This document shows positions 16,732 to 25,420 of a stretch of 40,731 bases of DNA, piece after piece; within the stretch, counting starts at the first letter, position 1, and each line of letters starts with the position of its first letter. The translations under genes were made by a program, and so were the position numbers. Origin of the DNA: Oxalobacteraceae bacterium. GTDB lineage: Bacteria; Pseudomonadota; Gammaproteobacteria; Burkholderiales; Burkholderiaceae_D. The notes under the pieces were generated by a model. The model saw nothing but the letters and a program-made list of their open reading frames with translations, did no database searches and was not told the origin of the DNA. Location of the stretch: positions 1 through 40,731 of the forward strand of contig JAJTGC010000013.1 in NCBI GenBank assembly GCA_021298975.1. Reading direction: 5' to 3'.

Positions 16732-17046
16732 TTATTTGCCTTCTCTGGCAAGGCACTCGTCAAGGCGTCGCTGCCGGCTGTCGACCGGCCCGTAGCGTTT
16801 TTGGGCGCCACTGAAGACCCATTCGATCTCCGCATACCAGGCCTCCAGCACACTGGGATCCAGTTCACGCTGCTGCGCCATCAGGCGGGCATTCTCCTGC
16901 ACCTGTTTTTTGGTGCGACCTTTTTTTCTCTCTTCGGCAAATGACTCGGTATTGGTCGATACGGAGTCACAATACCGGCGGTAATCCGCCTGTGCGGAGC
17001 CAGACAACAAAATCATCAGCGCGAGGAAGCGAAAGATTGTTTTCAT
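16732..17046 (-). CDS. Small exported protein, unknown
   Basis: A 104-residue protein. Residues 1-20 are a signal peptide (cleavage likely after AQA, before DYRRYC). The mature part is strongly charged and helical, with KKGRTKKQVQENARLMAQQR in the middle and two cysteines (near residues 26 and 98) that could pair. No domain is recognised. It lies three bases upstream of the exported hydrolase gene and is presumably cotranscribed. Confidence 0.72.
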   Translation of the reverse strand: MKTIFRFLALMILLSGSAQADYRRYCDSVSTNTESFAEERKKGRTKKQVQENARLMAQQRELDPSVLEAWYAEIEWVFSGAQKRYGPVDSRQRRLDECLAREGK

Positions 17047-17393
17047 TTTAAAAATAATTTTAAAAAACCAGAACGATTCAACCTAGCCAATCGTCAGATG
17101 GTCTGGTTTGTTGAGGCCAGACTCAGGCGCCTTCAAAGCGAACTCCAGCGCGCTGAACATGATTGACGCGCTCATTGGCGCAAACCCTGTCTGGATGATG
17201 ATCACAGAATACCCGCTGCATCGCAACAATGGCGCGCGTGTTTTGCCAGACAATCACACGGAGTTTATAAAAACAAAACGCCATCAGCGCACCTGATCGC
17301 ATTGCTATCCATCGCCAAAAAACCGTGGAATAATCAAACACACAAAATGCTGCCGGCCTGACCGGGCAGTGACAAAAAATGGGGGAGATCGTC
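17047..17393. other. Intergenic region between divergent transcripts
   Basis: About 347 bases without a convincing gene. The first 25 bases are extremely AT-rich (runs of A and T around 17044-17070) and probably form the promoter of the minus-strand hydrolase operon. An imperfect hairpin (CTGCCGG-CCTGA-CCGGGCAG) lies at about 17349-17368, just before the ribosome binding site of the NIPSNAP gene, and could affect its translation. Confidence 0.45.
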
Positions 17394-17711
17394 ATGCTGC
17401 TCGATGTCAGGACCTATGTATGCAAGCCAGGGACCCTGAAAGTCCATCTGAATCTCTACGAAAAGCTGGGCATGGCGCCTCAAGTGCGCCATCTCGGCAA
17501 GCCTTTGCTGTATGCCGCCTGCGAGACAGGCAATCCCAATGAGTACATTCATATCTGGTGCTACCAAAATGCTGCCGATCGCGAGGCGCGTCGTGCCGGT
17601 TTGTGGGTCGATGCCGAATGGTTGAGCTATGTGAAACAAAGTGCCGAGCTGGGTGCGCTCGAAAGCCAGCAAAACAAATTAATGACACCGGTGGACTTTT
17701 TCCCCTTGTAA
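17394..17711 (+). CDS. NIPSNAP-family protein
   Basis: A 105-residue cytoplasmic protein with the NIPSNAP ferredoxin-like (dimeric alpha+beta barrel) pattern: LLDVRTYVCKPGTLKVHLNL at the start and NEYIHIWCYQNAADREARRA in the middle. Bacterial members often sit in catabolic operons, but their biochemical role is unclear. The ATG at 17394 is chosen because GGGGAG lies six bases upstream; another ATG at 17379 would place that site inside the gene. It is 44 bases before the substrate-binding protein gene and probably the first gene of the transport operon. Confidence 0.82.
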   Translation: MLLDVRTYVCKPGTLKVHLNLYEKLGMAPQVRHLGKPLLYAACETGNPNEYIHIWCYQNAADREARRAGLWVDAEWLSYVKQSAELGALESQQNKLMTPVDFFPL

Positions 17712-17755
17712 CTGTAATTGATTGATCGGATCGAATGAGAATCACAGGAGACCTC

Positions 17756-18964
17756 ATGCAACGTATCGTGAAAATGCTGGTAATGGGAATGTGCCTGTCA
17801 CACGCGCTTCTGCAGGCACAGGAGAGCAAGCCTTTCCGTATTGGTGTACCCACCTCGGTTCAGTTGCAGGTGGGTCGCGATACCATCACAGCGGTCAAAA
17901 TGGCGGTGGATGAGATCAACAAGAAAGGCGGCATTCTCGGACGCAAGGTCGAGTACGTCACCGCCGATGAAACCGAAAATCCTGAAACCGGTATCAGCGC
18001 GATCAAGAAGCTGGTCTCCGACGAAAAAGTCGAGCTGTTGGTGGGTGGCTACACCAGCGGTGTGACGCTTGCACAGTTGCCGCATATTGCGGCATCAAAA
18101 ACGATTTATCTGGGTGTCGGCGCGGCCTCGCCGAGTATTACCGCCAAAGTCAAAAATGACTATGAGACGTACAAATACATTTTCCGCGTCGGGCCGATCA
18201 ACGCGGCGCATCAGGCGCGGGCGCTGGTTGATTACATTTCAGGCTTCGTGATTGGTGAACTCGGTTACAAAAAAATCGCAATCGTTGGTGAAAACGCGAA
18301 ATGGGTTCAGGATCTGGTGCCGGTACTCAAGCGGGGTGCCGTCGAGGTAGGTGCCGATATCCGCATGACAGAATTGTTTGACACACAGACGTCGGATTTT
18401 TCGCCGCTACTGGCAAAGGTCAAATCCAGCGGAGCGCAATACATGATCGTGATTCTGTCGCATGGTTCCAGTGATGTCTTTGCCAAGCAATGGCATGACG
18501 CTCAGGTACCGGTGCCGTATGGCGGTATTGACGTCAAGAGCATGGATGGTGATTTTTTCAATCGCATTGGCGGAAAATCCATCTCCGAGGTGGCCGCCAA
18601 CTTCGCGGTGCGCGCGCCGCTGACGAAAAAAACAGTGCCTTTTTTTGACAGCTTCAAAAAGAATTCTCCCAACTACCCTGTTTACACAGCGTTCTTCGCG
18701 TATGACGCGATCTTTCTGTATGCCGAGGCCGTCAAGCGTGCTGGCAGCTTCGACACCGACAAGGTGATCAAGGAATTGGAAAAGACGCGCTTCGAAGGCG
18801 TGGCTGGTGAAATCACCTTTGATGACAGCCACGACGTCATGGCAGGCAAAGGCAAGACCAATCTGGTCTTCGTGCAGTGGCAGGATAAGGGCGAGCGCGT
18901 GGTTCTCTATCCCAAAGAGCTGCGTACCGGGAATTTCATCCTGCCACCCTGGATGAAAAAATAA
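17756..18964 (+). CDS. ABC transporter substrate-binding protein, LivK type
   Basis: A 402-residue periplasmic binding protein of the branched-chain amino acid (Leu/Ile/Val-binding, PBP type I) family. The signal peptide covers residues 1 to about 22 (LSHALLQAQ). The mature start FRIGVPTSVQLQVGRDTITA, the NKKGGILGRKVEYV segment and the LVGGYTSGVTLA loop are family-typical. Members bind amino acids, amides, urea or aromatic acids. The downstream amidase and aldolase suggest an amide ligand. The ATG at 17756 is chosen for AGGAG at 17746-17750; the frame opens slightly earlier at 17735. It is followed one base later by the permease gene. Confidence 0.93.
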   Translation: MQRIVKMLVMGMCLSHALLQAQESKPFRIGVPTSVQLQVGRDTITAVKMAVDEINKKGGILGRKVEYVTADETENPETGISAIKKLVSDEKVELLVGGYTSGVTLAQLPHIAASKTIYLGVGAASPSITAKVKNDYETYKYIFRVGPINAAHQARALVDYISGFVIGELGYKKIAIVGENAKWVQDLVPVLKRGAVEVGADIRMTELFDTQTSDFSPLLAKVKSSGAQYMIVILSHGSSDVFAKQWHDAQVPVPYGGIDVKSMDGDFFNRIGGKSISEVAANFAVRAPLTKKTVPFFDSFKKNSPNYPVYTAFFAYDAIFLYAEAVKRAGSFDTDKVIKELEKTRFEGVAGEITFDDSHDVMAGKGKTNLVFVQWQDKGERVVLYPKELRTGNFILPPWMKK

Positions 18965-18965
18965 A

Positions 18966-19817
18966 TTGGAAATCCTGATCTATGGCGCTGTCACCAGCGC
19001 CATTTACGCGATGCTCGCGGTGGGCTTCACGCTGATCTTTGGTGTGGCTCGCGTGTTGAATCTGGCGCATGGATCGTTCTATGCGCTGGGTGCGTACGGC
19101 GCTTATGTACTGACCTCCGTGGTTGGCCTGCCCTTGTGGCTGGCAGCGATCCTGTCGGTGGTCGGCGTTGCCGTATTTGGCGTGCTGGTAGAAAAAATAC
19201 TGATCCGGCCGCTGCGTTACTCGCAGCTTGGTGTGCTGATGATCACGCTCGCCATTGCACTGGTGGTTGAGCAGACCTTGTTTCTGACCTTCGGTTCCGA
19301 ATACCGCAATGTGCCGGCCTTTGTGGATACCAAGATCAACCTCGGTGGCGTCGATGTGGCTGGCCAGCGTTTGCTCACACTGGTGGTGGCGGGTGTGTCG
19401 ATTGCGATCCTCTACCTGTTCATACAGCGTACCCGTCTGGGCAGCGCGATTCTCGCGATTTCACAGGATGCGGATGCGGCCAAATACATGGGCATACCGA
19501 GTGACCGCATCTTCTCGCTGGTGATGGCGATGTCTGCAGCTCTGGCGGCGATGGCCGGCATACTCGCCGGACCCTTTCTCTCGGTGCAGCCGTCCATGCA
19601 TTTGCTGCCTATCGTCAAAGCGTTTGCGATCGTGGTCGTGGGCGGACTCGGTTCCATCCCCGGCAGCATTCTGGCGGCCTTCATGCTCGGCTATGCAGAA
19701 ACGATCGTGGCCTACCAGATCTCGACCAGCTGGACGGAGATCGTCTCGGTACTCGCGACACTGCTGATGCTGGTGATTCGGCCGGCGGGTATCTTTGGTA
19801 AACGGACGGCGTTTTAA
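18966..19817 (+). CDS. Branched-chain-type ABC transporter permease, LivH family
   Basis: A 283-residue inner-membrane permease with about eight hydrophobic segments. The LivH signature is clear: AVGFTLIFGVARVLNLAHGS near residues 17-36, YAMLAVG at the N-terminus, and VVGGLGSIPGSILAAF in the second half. It forms the channel with the following LivM-type permease. The start is TTG at 18966, one base after the binding-protein stop. No better in-frame start exists without losing the first membrane segment. Confidence 0.93.
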   Translation: MEILIYGAVTSAIYAMLAVGFTLIFGVARVLNLAHGSFYALGAYGAYVLTSVVGLPLWLAAILSVVGVAVFGVLVEKILIRPLRYSQLGVLMITLAIALVVEQTLFLTFGSEYRNVPAFVDTKINLGGVDVAGQRLLTLVVAGVSIAILYLFIQRTRLGSAILAISQDADAAKYMGIPSDRIFSLVMAMSAALAAMAGILAGPFLSVQPSMHLLPIVKAFAIVVVGGLGSIPGSILAAFMLGYAETIVAYQISTSWTEIVSVLATLLMLVIRPAGIFGKRTAF

Positions 19818-20813
19818 ATGGCGGCGCTCGGGTCTCTTGATAAATTGAGTTCGACTGCCGGTCTGGTCTCGCTCGGTCTGCTGGCGCTCCTGCCGGTGCT
19901 TGCCGGTGGCAATTATCTGGTGGGTGTGCTGACGGTCGCAGCGATTTACGGCATCTGGGCGGTGAGCTGGGATTTCATGTCGGGACTGACGGGTCGCGAG
20001 AACTTCGGACATTCGCTGTTCATTGGTGTCGGTGCTTATGCGGCAGGTTTTCTGAATGTGCAGATGGGTTTCGGCCCGTGGTGGAGCCTGCCGTCCAGCA
20101 TGGTGCTGGCGATGTTGTTCGGTCTCTTGCTGGGTTTTCCGACATTGCGGCTCAAAGGTCCGTACTTTGCGCTGGCCATGCTGTCAGCCGCCGTAATCAT
20201 GCAGCGTCTGATGCTGATTTTCTGGGAGTACACCGGTGGTGAAGAGGGCATACAGGACATCACGCCTCTGATCAAAAATCAATTGCACTATTACTGGTTT
20301 GTGCTGGGTGTGCTGGGTTTGACGACCTGGCTGCTGGCCTGGCTGGCGCGTTCGCGCTGGGGATTGATACTGCGTGCCATCAAAGGTGACGAAGCGACCT
20401 GTATGGCCGCGGGCTTGCCCATCACCACTTATAAAATTATCTCGCTCATCATCAGTGCAGCTTTCGCAGGACTCGGCGGTGCGCTTTACGCACACTATCA
20501 GTTGCAGGTGAGCCCGCAGCTGTTTGCCGTCGTCACCTCGATCACCATTATCACGATGGTGTATGTCGGCGGTATCGGCACTATTTTCGGACCGGTCGGT
20601 GGTGCGCTGTTACTGACGCTGATGACCGAAGGTCTGCGTAATTTTGGCGAATGGCGTTTGATGATCTACAGCGTCTTGCTGATTTTTATTTTGTTCTTTC
20701 TGCCTGATGGCGTGGTCGCGCCAGTCTGGAAAAAAATGCGCGCACTGCGGGTAGCGCCCGCGCACGGCACGGTGACCAAGCGGCCAACAGACAAAACCGC
20801 AGGGGAGACGTGA
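19818..20813 (+). CDS. Branched-chain-type ABC transporter permease, LivM family
   Basis: A 331-residue inner-membrane permease. LivM features: AIYGIWAVSWDFMSGLTGRE with the following GHSLFIGVGAYAAG (residues about 39-72), the RSRWGLILRAIKGDE cytoplasmic EAA-like loop, and GGIGTIFGPVGGALLLT. The ATG directly follows the LivH stop codon (no gap), and the LivG start comes two bases after its own stop, so the genes are translationally linked. Confidence 0.93.
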   Translation: MAALGSLDKLSSTAGLVSLGLLALLPVLAGGNYLVGVLTVAAIYGIWAVSWDFMSGLTGRENFGHSLFIGVGAYAAGFLNVQMGFGPWWSLPSSMVLAMLFGLLLGFPTLRLKGPYFALAMLSAAVIMQRLMLIFWEYTGGEEGIQDITPLIKNQLHYYWFVLGVLGLTTWLLAWLARSRWGLILRAIKGDEATCMAAGLPITTYKIISLIISAAFAGLGGALYAHYQLQVSPQLFAVVTSITIITMVYVGGIGTIFGPVGGALLLTLMTEGLRNFGEWRLMIYSVLLIFILFFLPDGVVAPVWKKMRALRVAPAHGTVTKRPTDKTAGET

Positions 20814-20814
20814 G

Positions 20815-21555
20815 ATGTCAGACTACCTCCTCGATGTCAAACAACTGAACAAACATTTCGGTGGTCTTCATGCGGTGCGTGATGTCAGTTTGCAGGTGCG
20901 GCGGGGCGAGATCGTTGGCATTCTCGGCCCCAATGGTGCCGGCAAGACCACGCTGTTCAATCTGCTCACCGGATTCATTCCCTCAGATGAAGGCACGGTG
21001 AGTTTTCAGGGGCGATCCATAGGTGGCATGAAACCGCATCGCATCGTCAATCTGGGTGTGGCACGCACCTTTCAGTTGTGTCGGCCTTTCGTCGGCATGA
21101 GCGTGATCGAAAATGTACTGGTGGGCAGTCTGGGCCCACGTGTCAGCGATGTCGATCTTGTTGCGCGCGCCATGCATTTGCTGTCCGAAGTCGGGCTGGT
21201 CGAGAAAGCGGATACCCCCTCCGAGTTATTGTCCTATGGCGATCTGCGGCGTCTGGAAATCGCGCGCGCACTCGCCACCGATCCTGAGCTGCTCTTGCTG
21301 GATGAACCATTTGCTGGTTTGGGTAGTGCCGAGATCGAATCCATCTCCGCGCTCATACGCAAGCTGCATGCAGAAAAAAACCTGACGATTCTGCTTATCG
21401 AGCACAAGCTGCGCGAATTCATGCAGCTGGTGTCGCGCGTGGTGGCGCTGGATTTTGGTGAAGTGATTGCCGAGGGCATTCCGGCAGAGATTGTCAATCA
21501 TCCACGCGTGATTGAAGCTTATATTGGCAAGCAAACGCCGGAGGCGTTCGCATGA
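20815..21555 (+). CDS. Branched-chain-type ABC transporter ATPase, LivG family
   Basis: A 246-residue ABC ATPase. Walker A is GPNGAGKT at 38-45. The signature motif is [15 protein letters not shown] (SYGD in place of SGGQ, as is common in LivG). Walker B is [11 protein letters not shown], and the switch His lies in LLIEHKL. It energises uptake together with the LivF protein, with which it overlaps by four bases. Confidence 0.94.
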   Translation: MSDYLLDVKQLNKHFGGLHAVRDVSLQVRRGEIVGILGPNGAGKTTLFNLLTGFIPSDEGTVSFQGRSIGGMKPHRIVNLGVARTFQLCRPFVGMSVIENVLVGSLGPRVSDVDLVARAMHLLSEVGLVEKADTPSELLSYGDLRRLEIARALATDPELLLLDEPFAGLGSAEIESISALIRKLHAEKNLTILLIEHKLREFMQLVSRVVALDFGEVIAEGIPAEIVNHPRVIEAYIGKQTPEAFA

Positions 21556-22259
21556 TGCTCGAGATCAGCGGTCTCAGTGCTGGCTATGGCAAGGCCATTG
21601 CGCTGGAAAATCTGACGCTGCATATCAAGACAGGTGAATTGGTCACGGTGCTGGGCCCCAATGGTGCCGGCAAGTCGACCTTGCTGAAAGTGATTTCGCG
21701 CGCGATACCGTCTCAGGGGCAGCTGCGCTTCGAGGGACATGATTTGCATGATTACTCGACAGAGCAGGTCGTTGGTTTGGGTATTTGTCATTGTCCCGAA
21801 GGTCGTCGCCTGTTTCCCGAGCTGACGGTTGCCAAAAATTTGCAGCTGGGGGCTTATTTGAGACGCGACAAGGCAGCTGTTGCGGCTGACATGGCCCGGG
21901 TGCTCTCACTGTTTCCGATACTGGGCGAGCGCGAGCATCAGATCGTCAGCACGCTCTCCGGTGGCCAGCAGCAAATGGTCGCGATTGGTCGTGCATTGAT
22001 GGGCGGGCCCAAATTATTGCTGCTTGATGAGCCCTCGGTGGGTATTGCGCATCGCCTCAAGATGGAAATTTTTTCTGCGATACGGCAGATTTGCGACAGT
22101 GGCGTCGCCATCCTGATGGCCGAGCAGGATGCGCAATCGGCGCTGCACATTGCCGATCGTGCGTACGTGCTCGAGCATGGTCAGGTCGCTCAGGAGGGCG
22201 AAGCGAAGGCACTGGCCAGCGATGATCGCATTCGTAAAATTTATCTCGGTATCGGTTGA
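21552..22259 (+). CDS. Branched-chain-type ABC transporter ATPase, LivF family
   Basis: A 235-residue ABC ATPase. Walker A is GPNGAGKS at 35-42, signature LSGGQQQMVAIGRALM, Walker B LLLLDEPSVGI. After Walker B the family usually reads GLAP; here it is GIAH, a small deviation. The start ATG overlaps the LivG stop (ATGA). It completes a five-component transporter, and the downstream amidase frame opens at a TTG overlapping its stop codon. Confidence 0.94.
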   Translation: MMLEISGLSAGYGKAIALENLTLHIKTGELVTVLGPNGAGKSTLLKVISRAIPSQGQLRFEGHDLHDYSTEQVVGLGICHCPEGRRLFPELTVAKNLQLGAYLRRDKAAVAADMARVLSLFPILGEREHQIVSTLSGGQQQMVAIGRALMGGPKLLLLDEPSVGIAHRLKMEIFSAIRQICDSGVAILMAEQDAQSALHIADRAYVLEHGQVAQEGEAKALASDDRIRKIYLGIG

Positions 22260-22312
22260 TCACAGCGACTGATTTTCGATCTCCACCATCACAACAGAAA
22301 TGGACAAGTCGA

Positions 22313-23749
22313 ATGATGCATGAACTTTGCGGCTTCACCGCCAGCCAGCTACTTGCGATGTACCGCAGCAGTCAGGTATCGCCGGTTGATGTCACGCGGG
22401 CAGTCTTGCAGCGCATTGAGCAGGTCAACGGCAAGCTCAATGCCTTTTGTCTGGTCGATGCCGCGCACGCACTCGAGAGCGCCAAGGCCAGCGAACAGCG
22501 ATGGCAGTCGCATCGGCAGCAGGGCACGGCGATTGGCGCACTGGAAGGCGTACCCGTCTCGATCAAGGATCTGATACTCACGCGCGGCTGGCCGACATTG
22601 CGCGGCAGTCGCACAGTGGACCCCTCGCAACCATGGGACATTGATGCGCCGGTGACGGCGCGTCTGCGCGAATCCGGTGCGGTGCTGTTGGGTAAAACCA
22701 CCACGCCTGAATTGGGTTGCAAGGGCGAGACCAATTCGCCGCTGCATGGCATTACCCGGAATCCCTGGAATCTCTCCCGCACACCCGGTGGTTCGTCAGG
22801 TGGTGCGGCCGCCGCCGTGGCTTCCGGCATGGGGCCGCTGGCCGTGGGTACCGACGGTGCGGGCAGTGTGCGTATACCGGCAGCGTTTTGCGGCAACGTC
22901 GGTATCAAGCCGAGCTTTGGTCGCGTGCCGGCGTATCCGCTGTCACCTTTCGGTACCGTCGCACATCTCGGACCGCACACCATGAGCGTCACCGATGCGG
23001 CACTGATGATGAACGTGATGAGTCTGCCGGATGCACGTGACTGGTCTTCGCTGCCTTACCATCCGATCGATTACACCGTTGGTCTGAACGACGGTATCCG
23101 CGGTCTGCGTATCGCTTATTCGCCCACGCTGGGTTATGCCAAGGTTGATCCGGATGTTGCGCATCGCGTTGACGAAGCGGTACGTGATCTGGAGGCGCTG
23201 GGTGCGAGGGTGGTGCGCTGCGACCCGGGCTTTGCGGATCCGCTCGATATCATGACGGGTATCTGGTTTGCGGTCGCCCATCAGGTATGGTCAGCGATGA
23301 CACCGGCACAGCAAGCGGTCACGGATCCGGATTTTCAGGCAGAAGCCGAGATCGGCGCACGCTTTAGTTTTGGTGATGTGCATCAGCTGAATTTGCGTCG
23401 CGCCGAACTGGGTTCGCACATGCGTCAATTCATGCAGCAGTATGATCTGCTGGTCACGCCCACATTGGCGATACCGGCCTTTGAAGCACGCGCTGCGGGT
23501 CACAGTCCGGTCACCTCGGAGCAGTTGCTGGGCTGGACACCGTTCAGCTATCCGTTCAATCTCACCCAGCAGCCCGCGATCACCATTCCCTGCGGGTTGA
23601 CGCCTGCGGGGCTGCCGGTTGGCCTGCAATTTGTCGGCCCCATGTTTGGCGATGCCTTGGTGCTGCGTGCAGCGCGCGCCTACGAATCGCTGCATCCTGT
23701 TCCCAGACCACCCGAGTCTTTGTTGTCGGAGGCGATGACGCATGCGTAG
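22313..23749 (+). CDS. Amidase signature (AS) family hydrolase
   Basis: A 478-residue amidase-signature enzyme, hydrolysing C-N amide bonds in the cytoplasm. The Ser-cisSer-Lys triad is visible: Lys85 in VSIKD, cis-Ser161 in GGSSGG and nucleophile Ser185 in GTDGAGSVRIPA (24 residues apart, as in malonamidase E2 and FAAH). The DGAGS motif has Ala where Gly is usual. Related names include GatA, but no GatB/GatC is present, so it is a catabolic amidase. The ATG at 22313 is preferred; a TTG at 22256 overlapping the LivF stop would add 19 residues and is possible by coupling. It lies within the transport operon and presumably acts on the imported compound. Confidence 0.92.
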   Translation: MMHELCGFTASQLLAMYRSSQVSPVDVTRAVLQRIEQVNGKLNAFCLVDAAHALESAKASEQRWQSHRQQGTAIGALEGVPVSIKDLILTRGWPTLRGSRTVDPSQPWDIDAPVTARLRESGAVLLGKTTTPELGCKGETNSPLHGITRNPWNLSRTPGGSSGGAAAAVASGMGPLAVGTDGAGSVRIPAAFCGNVGIKPSFGRVPAYPLSPFGTVAHLGPHTMSVTDAALMMNVMSLPDARDWSSLPYHPIDYTVGLNDGIRGLRIAYSPTLGYAKVDPDVAHRVDEAVRDLEALGARVVRCDPGFADPLDIMTGIWFAVAHQVWSAMTPAQQAVTDPDFQAEAEIGARFSFGDVHQLNLRRAELGSHMRQFMQQYDLLVTPTLAIPAFEARAAGHSPVTSEQLLGWTPFSYPFNLTQQPAITIPCGLTPAGLPVGLQFVGPMFGDALVLRAARAYESLHPVPRPPESLLSEAMTHA

Positions 23750-24521
23750 GCAGAACGATATGCAGAACGATATGCAGAACCACAGGCAGAACCACAGGCA
23801 GAACCATGCGCAGGACTTTGGATCAGACAGCGTTAAACGGCTGCGTGAGGATTTGGCGCTGGCCTTGCGTGCGGCAGCCCATCATGGTCTCGCCGAAGGC
23901 GTGTGCAATCATTTCAGTGTTGAATTACCCGATGGCTCGCGGCGCTTTCTTCTGAATCCGCGTGGCTTGTTGTGGCAGGAGATCGGTGCCGACGATATCG
24001 TGATGATTGATGAGCAGGGTAACCGGCTCGCCGGGCGTCACGAAGTCGAGCCGACTGCCATGTACATACACGCGGCGATTCATCGCATCGCCGGCAAGGC
24101 TTGTGTCATGCATACGCACATGCCCCATGCGACAGCGCTCACACTCACCAGCGCTCGCGCACTCGATACGACGCTATCGCAAAACGCCATGCGTTTTCAT
24201 GGCCGCATCGCGATTGATGCGCATTACAACGGCCTTGCGCTCGATCATACCGAGGGTGAGCGCATTGCCCGTGCAATGAATAACGCCGATATCGCATTTC
24301 TGGGCAATCACGGTGTTGTGGTTTGTGGCGATAGTGTCGCCTATGCCTATGACGACCTGTACTACGTCGAACGCGCCTGCATGGTCGAAGTCCTCGCGCT
24401 GCGCACCGGCTTGCCATTACAACCCGTGCCGGAGGCGATGGCGGCGCAAGTCGAATTGCAGACCCGGGGGGAGCGTTTGCAGGCAGATCTGTTTTTTGAG
24501 GCATTGCGGCGTACACTGTAG
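23742..24521 (+). CDS. Class II aldolase/adducin-family protein with a repeat-coded N-terminus
   Basis: A 259-residue protein of the class II aldolase (L-fuculose-phosphate aldolase) fold. The zinc ligands are His124 and His126 (MHTHMPHA) and His190 (GNHGVVV). Glu103 in EPTAMYIH sits where catalytic Glu73 lies in fuculose aldolase. Family members are aldolases, epimerases or decarboxylases. Residues 4-23 are an odd polar leader (QND-MQND-MQNH repeats) coded by five 12-base tandem units, ahead of the normal fold start at about residue 30. The ATG at 23742 overlaps the amidase stop by eight bases. Internal ATGs at 23760 and 23772 lie within the repeat and could also be used. It is the last gene of the transport operon. 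Confidence 0.9.
   Translation: MRRQNDMQNDMQNHRQNHRQNHAQDFGSDSVKRLREDLALALRAAAHHGLAEGVCNHFSVELPDGSRRFLLNPRGLLWQEIGADDIVMIDEQGNRLAGRHEVEPTAMYIHAAIHRIAGKACVMHTHMPHATALTLTSARALDTTLSQNAMRFHGRIAIDAHYNGLALDHTEGERIARAMNNADIAFLGNHGVVVCGDSVAYAYDDLYYVERACMVEVLALRTGLPLQPVPEAMAAQVELQTRGERLQADLFFEALRRTL
23751..23810 (+). repeat. 12-bp coding minisatellite at the aldolase N-terminus
   Basis: Five tandem 12-base units: two of CAGAACGATATG, two of CAGAACCACAGG and one CAGAACCATGCG. They encode QNDM, QNDM, QNHR, QNHR and QNHA. Copy number can change by slippage without shifting frame, and the first two units each supply an in-frame ATG, so alternative starts are possible. Confidence 0.9.
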
Positions 24522-24544
24522 CGCTCTTGGCCTTTTCTTCTCAA

Positions 24545-25408
24545 ATGAAATTGCGACTATGGCAGCGTTGCGCTGTCGTGCTGCTGGTTCTCACCCTGTC
24601 CGCCTGCGGTCTGGTACGTACTGGTTATGACAATCTCGATACCATCGCGTATTGGTGGATGGACCGTTATCTGGATTTTAATGAATCGCAGAAGCGCGAA
24701 GTCAAAGCAGATCTGAAGGCTTGGCATGCCTGGCATCGAAGCACCCAATTGCCAGCGCATGCAGATTTGCTGGGCGAGTTGCGACAGATGGCAAAAAGCG
24801 ATGTCAGTGAGGTAGCTGCCTGTGACGCCATCACGAAAGCCAGGCATCAGTTCGAGACTTTGTTGCTGCAGAGTGCGCCCCAGGCTGCAGCGCTTGCGCT
24901 ATCGCTCGAGCCGGCCAATCTCAAGCGCCTGCGCAAAAAATTTGCTGAGGAAGACAAGCAATGGCGGGAGAAATGGCTGGATATATCCGCCAAGCAGCTC
25001 GCAGAAGATCGTCTCGACGAGTGGACTGACCGCAGCGAATTTTTCTATGGTCGGCTAAGTGCGGTTCAAAAGCAGGCAATTCGAGATGCGATTGCGCGCT
25101 CGGCGCTCGATCCCAAGATCAGCTGGATGCTGCGTCAGCGACGGCAGGAGGATATTCTTGCCACGCTGGAGAAAATAAGAAAAAACAAACCAACACCGGA
25201 ATTGGCAGAAGCAGAGATACGCGCATTGATGGAGCGTACTTTACATCCCGATGATCCCGCCGGTAGCGAGATGCGGCGTAATTTGTTCAATGAAGCCTGC
25301 GTGAATTCAGCCGCCATGCACAAACTGGTCACGCCGGCGCAACGTAAGCGGGCAGAGGAAAAACTGGCCGGACTCGAGCAGGATTTCCGCAAACTTGCTG
25401 CACGCTGA
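24545..25408 (+). CDS. DUF6279-like lipoprotein
   Basis: A 287-residue lipoprotein: signal residues 1-20 with lipobox LSAC and Cys21 (VVLLVLTLSACGLVRTGYD). The body is nearly all helical, rich in charged residues (KREVKADLKAWHAWHRST, KKFAEEDKQWREKW), and ends in a further charged helix. The opening YDNLDTIAYWWMDRYLDFN matches what I recall of the DUF6279 family. The function is unknown. The ATG at 24545 is chosen because it gives a standard lipoprotein signal; a TTG at 24527 is the alternative. It lies 23 bases after the aldolase and may be cotranscribed. It ends 12 bases from the convergent GGT-like gene. Confidence 0.82.
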   Translation: MKLRLWQRCAVVLLVLTLSACGLVRTGYDNLDTIAYWWMDRYLDFNESQKREVKADLKAWHAWHRSTQLPAHADLLGELRQMAKSDVSEVAACDAITKARHQFETLLLQSAPQAAALALSLEPANLKRLRKKFAEEDKQWREKWLDISAKQLAEDRLDEWTDRSEFFYGRLSAVQKQAIRDAIARSALDPKISWMLRQRRQEDILATLEKIRKNKPTPELAEAEIRALMERTLHPDDPAGSEMRRNLFNEACVNSAAMHKLVTPAQRKRAEEKLAGLEQDFRKLAAR

Positions 25409-25420
25409 CAACCACCGCAT

